The notes under the pieces were generated by a model. It had not been told where the DNA came from, did not search any database, and worked only from the letters and a program-made list of their open reading frames with translations. A stretch of 40,589 nucleotides of DNA from Bacteroidales bacterium (GTDB lineage Bacteria > Bacteroidota > Bacteroidia > Bacteroidales > Muribaculaceae), in contig JAJPXC010000077.1 in the NCBI GenBank assembly GCA_021205635.1, positions 1 through 40,589 of the forward strand. Reading direction: 5' to 3'. Below, piece by piece: positions 1 through 5,071 of this stretch (within the stretch, counting starts at the first letter, position 1; every line of letters starts with the position of its first letter). The position numbers and the translations under genes are program-made.

Positions 1-46
1 TAAAATACGCAGTGATCCTTGTCCAAGCAAAAGATTTTAAATGAAA

Positions 47-80
47 GAGCCGTGCCTTCGGGGTGGCATTTTTTGTTTCC
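47..80 (+). terminator. Candidate intrinsic terminator of a gene upstream of the window
   Basis: An imperfect hairpin (GCCGTGCC, loop TTC, GGGGTGGC; one G-G mismatch and two wobbles) is followed by a T-rich run on the + strand. It probably ends transcription of a gene that lies left of the window. It also argues against starting the first gene at position 41, because that start would translate through the hairpin. Confidence 0.5.
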
Positions 81-81
81 G

Positions 82-113
82 CTTGGAGGTCACGGAAATT
101 TTGCGTAAGTTTG
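82..113 (+). promoter_or_regulatory. Candidate Bacteroidota housekeeping promoter
   Basis: The element TAAGTTTG (106-113) matches the -7 consensus TAnnTTTG. A TTG-containing -33-like element (CTTG, 82-85) lies 20 bp upstream. Predicted transcription would begin near 118-120, a short distance before the ATG at 137. The -7 match is exact and the -33 match is partial. Confidence 0.4.
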
Positions 114-136
114 TGCCGCAATATATCTATCCCGCC

Positions 137-895
137 ATGACAACGATGCTTTCAACCCAGCAAATCTACAACGAGCTGCTCGCCGCCGAAGGCTTGGTGC
201 TGCTCGCTCGCGAGCGAGGCCCTGAGAGCCACGCCAATATCATCACCTCCTTGCGCGAGCGCCTGCTCAACATCCTCGACAACCTCCCCGACATCGACGA
301 CGCCACAGGAGGCCCCCAAACAGGACGCCCCCAAACAGGAGGCCCCCAAACAGGAGGCCCCCAAACCCCCGAAACGGGGGCTTCCAAGGCTACAGAAGCG
401 TCCGCGTCAGCCCTAGGGGGGCCGGCCTTGGACGGCCATCAAGAAGCCTCCCCTGAGAATCCCGATATTCCCGATAATCCCGAAATTCCCGAGATTCCCG
501 AGATTCCCGAAATTCCCGAAATTTCCGAAATTTCCGAAATTCCCGATAATCCCGAAATTTCAGCGTATCTCTCCCCTCGAGGCGACACAGCGACACAGCG
601 TTTTAGCGACACAGCAACTGAAGAAGAGGAAGAAATAGAGGAAGAGGAAGTGGAAGAGAAATCCCCCGGCACCAAGCTGCGATTGACCCTCAACGACCGC
701 TTCCGCTTCCGCCGCGAGCTCTTCGGCAACAGCAACGCCGACCTCGACGACGCCATCAACCTCGTGGAGGCCATGCGCTCACTTTCCGAGGCTGAGGAAT
801 ATTTCTACGCCGACCTTGGCTGGGACCGCGACAACGAGGAGGTACAGGCTTTCATGGACCTCATCCGCCAATATTTCACCGGTCAACCCTACTAA
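137..895 (+). CDS. Conserved hypothetical protein with two internal tandem-repeat blocks
   Basis: I place the start at ATG 137 (252 aa) rather than upstream, because a terminator-like hairpin and a promoter-like element precede it. A second in-frame ATG at 146 is also possible. The N-terminal ~55 residues look helical. A low-complexity linker follows: four 15-bp units (305-364) encode a GGPQT-type repeat, and eleven 9-bp units (461-559) encode a proline/acidic/isoleucine tripeptide. An acidic Glu-rich stretch comes next. The last ~75 residues form a compact segment (FRFRRELFGNSNADLDDA) that resembles the C-terminal part of conserved Bacteroidales hypothetical proteins I recall. No signal peptide or membrane segment is visible, so it is probably cytoplasmic. 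Function unknown. It is co-directional with rsmI. The repeat blocks should vary in length between strains by slippage, in steps that keep the frame. Confidence 0.75.
   Translation: MTTMLSTQQIYNELLAAEGLVLLARERGPESHANIITSLRERLLNILDNLPDIDDATGGPQTGRPQTGGPQTGGPQTPETGASKATEASASALGGPALDGHQEASPENPDIPDNPEIPEIPEIPEIPEISEISEIPDNPEISAYLSPRGDTATQRFSDTATEEEEEIEEEEVEEKSPGTKLRLTLNDRFRFRRELFGNSNADLDDAINLVEAMRSLSEAEEYFYADLGWDRDNEEVQAFMDLIRQYFTGQPY
305..364 (+). repeat. In-frame 15-bp tandem repeat, 4 copies
   Basis: Four 15-bp units begin at 305, 320, 335 and 350 (unit ACAGGAGGCCCCCAA, one variant). They lie inside the first gene and encode a five-residue Gly/Pro/Gln/Thr motif. The unit length is a multiple of three, so copy-number change keeps the frame. 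Confidence 0.85.
461..559 (+). repeat. In-frame 9-bp tandem repeat, 11 copies
   Basis: Eleven consecutive 9-bp units (CCCGAAATT and close variants) encode Pro-(Glu/Asp)-(Ile/Asn) or Ser-Glu-Ile tripeptides in the first gene. This is an extended acidic, proline-rich linker and a likely slippage site. Confidence 0.9.
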
Positions 896-900
896 CCACT

Positions 901-928
901 AGCTAGTAGTTGGCAGTTAGTAGTAGTT
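901..928 (+). repeat. Degenerate 7-bp array after a stop codon (AGT orientation)
   Basis: Four degenerate heptamers (AGCTAGT, AGTTGGC, AGTTAGT, AGTAGTT) follow the stop of the first gene by 5 bp. On the sense strand they are AGT-containing, the opposite orientation to the ACT-type array before rsmI at the other end of the same gap. Confidence 0.5.
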
Positions 929-983
929 ACAAGTTTTGAGAGGGAAATTCAACTGATTCTCATCAGGCTCCCATTAGGCCTCT

Positions 984-1021
984 ACTATCTACTAAAAACT
1001 AAAAACTAAAAACTAAAAACT
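984..1021 (+). repeat. 7-bp tandem array abutting the rsmI start (ACT orientation)
   Basis: One ACTATCT unit is followed by four exact ACTAAAA units and a partial ACT, which touches the rsmI ATG at 1022. The array occupies the place where a ribosome-binding site would be. Bacteroidota favour A-rich leaders over Shine-Dalgarno sequences, so it may serve initiation. Confidence 0.85.
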
Positions 1022-1741
1022 ATGAGTGGCAAGCTTTACGTGGTCCCCACCCCTGTGGGAAATCTCGCCGACATGTCGCCGCGAGCAGTCGATACCCTCC
1101 GCAACGCCGACCTGATCCTGGCCGAGGACACCCGCACGTCGTCGGTGCTGATGCGTGCCCACGACATCACCACGCCCATGCAGAGCCACCACAAGTTTAA
1201 CGAGCATCGCGCCGTGGCTCCCGTCATCGAGCGCTTAAAGGCTGGCGAGACGATAGCCTTGGTATCCGACGCAGGTACCCCTGGCATCTCCGACCCCGGC
1301 TTTATGCTCACCCGCGAGTGTCGCTTGAACGGCATACCGGTGGAAACCCTCCCCGGCCCTACCGCATTCGTCCCCGCTCTGGTCAACTCAGGCCTCCCCT
1401 GCGACCGTTTCTTTTTCGAGGGATTCCTCCCGGCCAAGAAGGGACGCGCCACACGCTTGGGGGAATTGGCCGCTCTCCCCGTCTCCTTTATTATATACGA
1501 ATCGCCGCTGCGACTCGCCAAAACACTGGAGGAACTCGCCGCGGTGTGTGGCGAGGATCGTCCCGCATCGGTGTCTAGGGAAATCTCCAAGTTGCACGAC
1601 ACCACCCATCGGGGCACATTGGGCCAACTTGCAGCCTATTTCCGCGAAAACAATCCCCGCGGAGAGATTGTTATCATTGTCGGAGGGGCCAACCAAGAGA
1701 AGGCTCCAAAAGTACATCGAAATAAATATAAAAGCATTTAG
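1022..1741 (+). CDS. rsmI: 16S rRNA (cytidine-1402 2'-O)-methyltransferase
   Basis: RsmI methylates the 2'-O of C1402 in the decoding centre of 16S rRNA using S-adenosylmethionine, in the cytoplasm. The 239-aa protein has the tetrapyrrole-methylase fold signatures of the family: an N-terminal LYVVPTPVGNLADMSPRA segment, AEDTRTS (about residues 35-41), the SDAGTPGISDPG cofactor loop (about 82-93), LPGPTA, and FEGFLPAKKGR. Length is slightly short of the typical 275-290 aa because the C-terminal extension is small. The start at 1022 directly follows a heptamer array. The stop codon TAG (1739-1741) lies inside a second heptamer array, so the last residues (KSI) are partly repeat-encoded. Identification is firm. 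Confidence 0.95.
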   Translation: MSGKLYVVPTPVGNLADMSPRAVDTLRNADLILAEDTRTSSVLMRAHDITTPMQSHHKFNEHRAVAPVIERLKAGETIALVSDAGTPGISDPGFMLTRECRLNGIPVETLPGPTAFVPALVNSGLPCDRFFFEGFLPAKKGRATRLGELAALPVSFIIYESPLRLAKTLEELAAVCGEDRPASVSREISKLHDTTHRGTLGQLAAYFRENNPRGEIVIIVGGANQEKAPKVHRNKYKSI

Positions 1742-1768
1742 CATTTAGCGCTTAGCATTTAGCGCTTA
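1734..1768 (+). repeat. 7-bp tandem array spanning the rsmI stop codon
   Basis: Five heptamers alternate between GCATTTA and GCGCTTA, at 1734, 1741, 1748, 1755 and 1762. The first unit provides the final codons and stop of rsmI. The orientation is the post-stop type (GC-TTTA on the sense strand). The unit is nearly the same as in the 4944-4978 and 15647-15706 arrays. Confidence 0.9.
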
Positions 1769-1816
1769 GCGACGAAAAATCAGAGAACAAAGGTTTCAAC
1801 TAAATCCTATAACAAA

Positions 1817-2674
1817 ATGAAAAAATTACTTACAGGAATCGCAGTGTGCGCTCTAGTGCTCACCGCATGCGGAAAGAAGGACGGCAGCGCCGAGGGCGTG
1901 CCCACAACCCACGACTCGCTGGAAGTGGCTCTCGCCAACCAGGACAGCCTCCTCTCCCTTATGAACGACATCACCGACGGCATGGCCCAGATCAAGGACC
2001 TGGAGAACATCCTCGCCTCCACCACCAACCTTGGCGCCGAGAGCCAGTCGAAGCGTGAGCAGATCCGCGCCGATATGCTCGCTATCCAGCAAACCCTGCA
2101 GGAGCGCCGCGAGCGCATCGAGCAACTGGAGGCTAAATTGGCATCCTCGGGCTCCAACAACGCCACCCTGCGCAAGTCGATCGAGAGCCTCAAGGCCCAA
2201 TTGGACGAGCAGGAGCAAACCATGGCTGGCCTGCGCCAGGAGTTGGCAGCCGCCAACATCAAGATTCAGGAGCAGGGCGTGACCATCGACTCGCTGAACA
2301 CCCGCGTGGGCGACGTTACCTCGGAACGTGACGCAGCCGAGCAGTACGCAGGCCAACTCACTGAGGAACTCAACACGTGCTACTACGCCGTGGGCTCCAA
2401 GAACGAGCTTGACAAGCTTGGTATCATCAAGAAGGGCGGCTTCCTGAAATCGCAGAAACTGAAAGCCAGCGACTTCACCCCTGGCTCGTTCAACAAGGCC
2501 AACAAGACCACCCTCACCACGCTCGACCTCCACTCCAAGAAGGCCAAGGTGCTCACATCACAACCTACCGACTCCTACGAGCTGGTTGACCAAGACGGCC
2601 ACAAAGTGCTGAAGATCACCAACCCCACAAAGTTCTGGAGCACCTCCAACTACCTTGTAGTCCAAATCGACTAG
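1817..2674 (+). CDS. Coiled-coil lipoprotein, Cbp1-like collagen-binding adhesin family
   Basis: The protein (285 aa) has a type II signal peptide with lipobox LTAC at residues 15-18, so it is probably lipidated at Cys18 and anchored to a membrane. Residues ~35-190 are a long charged heptad-rich coiled coil. The C-terminal ~95 residues begin YYAVGSKNELDKLGIIKKGG and end NPTKFWSTSNYLVVQID. That pattern resembles the Bacteroides Cbp1 family, a collagen-binding glycoprotein described in B. fragilis. Similarity to a family does not prove collagen binding here; a periplasmic or surface structural role is equally possible. The gene stands after rsmI, converges on the sigma-factor cluster and has no recognisable TAnnTTTG promoter. 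Confidence 0.7.
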   Translation: MKKLLTGIAVCALVLTACGKKDGSAEGVPTTHDSLEVALANQDSLLSLMNDITDGMAQIKDLENILASTTNLGAESQSKREQIRADMLAIQQTLQERRERIEQLEAKLASSGSNNATLRKSIESLKAQLDEQEQTMAGLRQELAAANIKIQEQGVTIDSLNTRVGDVTSERDAAEQYAGQLTEELNTCYYAVGSKNELDKLGIIKKGGFLKSQKLKASDFTPGSFNKANKTTLTTLDLHSKKAKVLTSQPTDSYELVDQDGHKVLKITNPTKFWSTSNYLVVQID

Positions 2675-2682
2675 TAACCTAT

Positions 2683-2711
2683 CGGGATGTGGGCATCTTG
2701 CCCGCGCCCCG
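2683..2711. terminator. Hairpin between convergent genes
   Basis: A GC-rich hairpin sits in the 42-bp gap between two convergent stop codons. Inner stem GTGGGC/GCCCGC has loop ATCTT; an outer CGGG/CCCG pair is separated by 2-nt internal loops. No T-run follows on either strand, so its terminator role is inferred from position only. Confidence 0.4.
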
Positions 2712-2716
2712 TATAG

Positions 2717-3043
2717 CTACCCCCTGCGGAGGGCCGGGACGATCAGGTAGCCAAGCCATGCGAGAGTAGCCAGCACCACAGCCGCGATCTCCACGATCAC
2801 CACCGTGCTCAGCCACTCCACCTGCATCTGGCGCCAAAGCCACCCCCACCCTACGGCCAACGCCAACGCTACCACCACAAAGGTCACTTTCTCCACCGTG
2901 GAGAACAGTGGCCTTTCCTTTTCGGGCAGGCGGTTCATCACCTTGCGAGTGAACCATTGGTCGCGACGCTCCATGGGTAACTCCTTGTGCAGAAGCTCCC
3001 GCAGATGCTCGTCCTTGGATATGTCATGTTGCTGTTTCATCAT
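2717..3043 (-). CDS. Small membrane protein cotranscribed with the ECF sigma factor (possible anti-sigma)
   Basis: The 108-aa protein has a charged N-terminal cytoplasmic part (residues 1-48, with a KELPMERRDQWFTRKVMNRLP segment) and two hydrophobic segments at about 50-68 and 78-100. Its ATG overlaps the stop of the sigma gene by 4 bp (3040-3043), so translation is probably coupled. The layout, a short helical N-terminus followed by membrane helices next to an ECF sigma factor, matches what is expected of an anti-sigma factor. I see no zinc anti-sigma HxxxCxxC motif. The regulatory role is therefore inference; it resembles short two-helix proteins often found after ECF sigma genes in Bacteroidales. 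Confidence 0.65.
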   Translation of the reverse strand: MMKQQHDISKDEHLRELLHKELPMERRDQWFTRKVMNRLPEKERPLFSTVEKVTFVVVALALAVGWGWLWRQMQVEWLSTVVIVEIAAVVLATLAWLGYLIVPALRRG

Positions 3044-3597
3044 TCATCGAGATATTTGGCCATCTTCTGACGGCTACGGTTGAGATAAGATTTGACTGTG
3101 CCCTGGGGCATGCCCGTGATTTTCACTATGCGGTCGATCGGCTGGTCCTCGAGGTAAAATAGCAGCGTCACCGTGCGCTCGTTGTCGTTCAAGGCTAGCA
3201 TCGCTTGCGCCACGTCCAATCGAGCCGCTGTCACCGCATGGGTGTCGCCCGGGGCCATCAGCGGCGGCGCGTCATCCAGGTCAATGTCGGGGTGCTGGCC
3301 GCGCCGATACGTCAAGAATTCCCGATAGGCGATCGAATAGAGCCACGTCTTGAACCTCGCCACACCTCGGAACGACCGTATAGCCAAGTAAGCCTTCAGG
3401 AACGTCTCCTGCGCCAAGTCGTCGGTCAGGGAAGCGTCCCCCAGGGTGAGATTCAGAAGGAAACGCCTCAGGCCACCCTCGTAGGCCACGACCAACCGCC
3501 CGAAGGCCTCGCGGGAATCTCCGGCAAGGCATCGGGTGATCAGCGCAAGCTCTTCTAGGCGGCTCAGCTGCATGGCCTGTGGCTTCTCGGTTGACAT
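3040..3597 (-). CDS. ECF-family RNA polymerase sigma factor
   Basis: The 185-aa protein carries sigma region 2 (DDLAQETFLKAYLAIRSF, then FKTWLYSIAYREFLTYRR, about residues 58-100) for core and -10 binding. Region 4 (about 130-182) has the helix-turn-helix IDRIVKITGMPQGTVKSYLNRSRQKM for -35 binding. Regions 1.1 and 3 are absent, as expected for an ECF factor. It lies between an upstream lipoprotein/membrane gene (14-bp gap) and a downstream two-helix membrane protein (4-bp overlap), consistent with a membrane-signalled regulon. The signal and targets cannot be read from sequence. No SusC/SusD genes follow, so it is not an obvious polysaccharide-utilisation regulator. Confidence 0.93.
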   Translation of the reverse strand: MSTEKPQAMQLSRLEELALITRCLAGDSREAFGRLVVAYEGGLRRFLLNLTLGDASLTDDLAQETFLKAYLAIRSFRGVARFKTWLYSIAYREFLTYRRGQHPDIDLDDAPPLMAPGDTHAVTAARLDVAQAMLALNDNERTVTLLFYLEDQPIDRIVKITGMPQGTVKSYLNRSRQKMAKYLDE

Positions 3598-3611
3598 TGG
3601 AGAAGTGGACC

Positions 3612-4361
3612 TTAGCGCATGGGAGGATACGGAGGATACGGAGGCTGGTTGTCGCGGTTGCCGGGGATGGGCGGCACGCCGTTGTTGTCACCTCCCTTGG
3701 AGGTGAAATAGGTGATTAGTTGGCCGAAACCGATAATTGCGGGAATCGAGCAGCAGAAGGCCACAAACCAGTGGCCGTTGACTCCGAAGGCGAAGAACAG
3801 GCACAATCCCACGGCAATGCTGGGCCACGCCTTCTGTAACAACTTCGGGTCGCGTCCTCGACCGTTGTTGGACGCTGTGCCGCCGTTGTAGAAGGCCTCA
3901 GGAAGCTCGTAATCGTTCTCAATAGCCTTTGCAATCACCTCGTTGCGCATGCGGTTGCGCTTCAGCAGAAACACTATTACGGCGATGATCGAGCCAAGCA
4001 GGATTATGACAATCGACCCGAACACGATGCCCAGAGCGGCCAATTCGTAGCTGTTGTCGTCGGTGTTTTCATTAACCACGATGGAGACCTGGGGGATGGC
4101 CTTGCGGGCTTTCTTTACCGACTGGATTGTGTCGTTGACCACGGTCATGGTGGAGTCGATGATGGCGTTGGCGGTAGTGTCTATCCACGTGGTGGTTTGG
4201 GTAGATTCCACCTCATAGTCATCGTCGTCTTGGGAGTAGTACTCATCCATTTGTTGGGCGAAACGCTCTATTGCTTCGAGGTTTTCGCGATGGGATTGGA
4301 GGTTGCAAGAAGTGAAACCGAGCAGGGCCACAAGCGCGATCAGTAAGGGTAATTTTTTCAT
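3612..4361 (-). CDS. Lipoprotein/inner-membrane protein with C-terminal DUF6249-like region
   Basis: The protein (249 aa) begins with a signal sequence and a lipobox-like LGFTSC, placing a candidate lipidated Cys at residue 19. A charged acidic stretch (YYSQDDDDYEVES) follows, then a long extracytoplasmic region, a strong transmembrane helix at about 108-133, and two further hydrophobic stretches near 178-218. The tail is rich in Pro/Tyr/Asn. The C-terminal membrane part resembles DUF6249 proteins often found beside ECF sigma genes in Bacteroidota. It is first in the sigma cluster, so it may sense an envelope signal or be part of the autoregulated operon; both are inference. Upstream, TAACTTTT (4414-4421, minus strand) is only a partial -7 element without a -33 TTTG. 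Confidence 0.65.
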   Translation of the reverse strand: MKKLPLLIALVALLGFTSCNLQSHRENLEAIERFAQQMDEYYSQDDDDYEVESTQTTTWIDTTANAIIDSTMTVVNDTIQSVKKARKAIPQVSIVVNENTDDNSYELAALGIVFGSIVIILLGSIIAVIVFLLKRNRMRNEVIAKAIENDYELPEAFYNGGTASNNGRGRDPKLLQKAWPSIAVGLCLFFAFGVNGHWFVAFCCSIPAIIGFGQLITYFTSKGGDNNGVPPIPGNRDNQPPYPPYPPMR

Positions 4362-4430
4362 ATTGTGATGCTGTTTTTATTTTCTTCTACTCCTTAGACG
4401 CGCCACCTCCCCAAAAAGTTACACCCCCAT

Positions 4431-4495
4431 CCACTTTCCTCCTTTTATCCTTTACTCCTTTAAAGGATGAAAGGATGAAAGGATTAAAGAAGTGG
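4431..4495. repeat. 65-bp palindrome built from 8-bp tandem units
   Basis: This stretch fills the space right after the nrdG stop codon (4496-4498 on the minus strand). The right arm holds GGATGAAA-type units with an 8-bp period; the left arm holds the complementary pyrimidine units. The ends are CCACTT and AAGTGG, and the centre is TCCTTTAAAGGA. Read as minus-strand RNA it would fold into a ~30-bp imperfect hairpin. It may terminate or stabilise the nrdDG transcript. Its unit recurs at 22188-22208 and 30462-30482. Confidence 0.75.
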
Positions 4496-4954
4496 TTAAT
4501 GGATCTCGATTATTCTTTGGTTGCTGGAACCTCGGAATAGCAGGTCGCGGTCCTTGAGTGCCTCAACAAATGGGCCATCGACCATCACATCTAAATAGGG
4601 CAGCACCCGCGACAGCGTTGGCGAGGCCTTCACCTGCTCGTAGGTGAACCCCGTGTAGAGCCAGATATTGCGCCCGTGCTCCTTTACGCGGCGGCACAGC
4701 TCCACCACCCCGTCGATTTGGTACAGGGGATCGCCTCCACTGAGGGTGACGTCGAAATCGTTCTCCTCAATGCGGTCGATCAGCTCGTCGATGGGCCAAT
4801 CCTCCCCGGCGTCAAACGGCCACGACTGGGGGTTGTGGCACCCCGGGCATTGGTGGGCGCATCCGGCAAGGTATAATGACGTGCGAAGACCCGGACCGTC
4901 GACGCTCGTCCCGTCCACGATCCGGATCACTCTCAATGTCGTAGCGTTTAGCAT
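4496..4954 (-). CDS. nrdG: Anaerobic ribonucleoside-triphosphate reductase activating protein
   Basis: NrdG is a radical-SAM enzyme that reduces SAM and installs the glycyl radical on NrdD under anaerobic conditions. The 152-aa protein has the CxxxCxxC [4Fe-4S] motif at Cys32, Cys36 and Cys39 (GCAHQCPGCHNP), the preceding VDGPGLRTSLYLAG segment, and a TLSGGDPLYQ glycine motif. The length matches the family. The start is unusual: the ATG (4952-4954) is part of a 7-bp repeat unit, and the first few residues (MLNAT) are repeat-encoded. A TTG seven codons in would also leave a full domain. It is downstream of nrdD with a 117-bp gap filled by repeats and is probably cotranscribed with it. Confidence 0.93.
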   Translation of the reverse strand: MLNATTLRVIRIVDGTSVDGPGLRTSLYLAGCAHQCPGCHNPQSWPFDAGEDWPIDELIDRIEENDFDVTLSGGDPLYQIDGVVELCRRVKEHGRNIWLYTGFTYEQVKASPTLSRVLPYLDVMVDGPFVEALKDRDLLFRGSSNQRIIEIH

Positions 4955-4978
4955 TTAGCGTTTAGCATTTAGCGTTTA
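4944..4978 (-). repeat. 7-bp tandem array containing the nrdG start codon
   Basis: Five units alternate GCGTTTA and GCATTTA on the + strand (starting at 4944, 4951, 4958, 4965, 4972). On the nrdG sense strand they read GCTAAAC/GCTAAAT, the pre-start orientation. The nrdG ATG is inside the second unit. Confidence 0.9.
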
Positions 4979-4981
4979 GCC

Positions 4982-4998
4982 TAATAGCTTAGCTATTA
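4982..4998. repeat. Small perfect inverted repeat between two heptamer arrays
   Basis: A 7-bp perfect stem (TAATAGC/GCTATTA) with a 3-nt loop TTA separates the nrdD-side array from the nrdG-side array. It is at the point where array orientation changes. Confidence 0.7.
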
Positions 4999-5000
4999 AC

Positions 5001-5071
5001 CTTAAACTTTAAACTTTAAACTTTAAACTTTAAACCTTAAACTTTAAACTTTAAACTTTAAACTTTAAACC
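5001..5071 (-). repeat. 7-bp tandem array directly after the nrdD stop codon
   Basis: About ten units of CTTTAAA (+ strand), with CCTTAAA variants, run up to the nrdD stop (5072-5074). On the sense (minus) strand they read AGTTTAA, the post-stop orientation. The same unit occurs at 9572-9607 and, translated, at the end of rnfC. Confidence 0.92.

Noticed and set aside
41..136. N-terminal extension of the first gene from an ATG at 41
   Set aside because: It would translate a terminator-like hairpin and a promoter-like element; residues there look non-conserved. ATG 137 is preferred.
896..1021. Insertion sequence or transposon remnant
   Set aside because: There is no transposase, target duplication or long terminal inverted repeat; the structure is explained by heptamer arrays.
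4944..5071. CRISPR array
   Set aside because: Units are only 7 bp, contiguous without spacers, and no cas genes are present.
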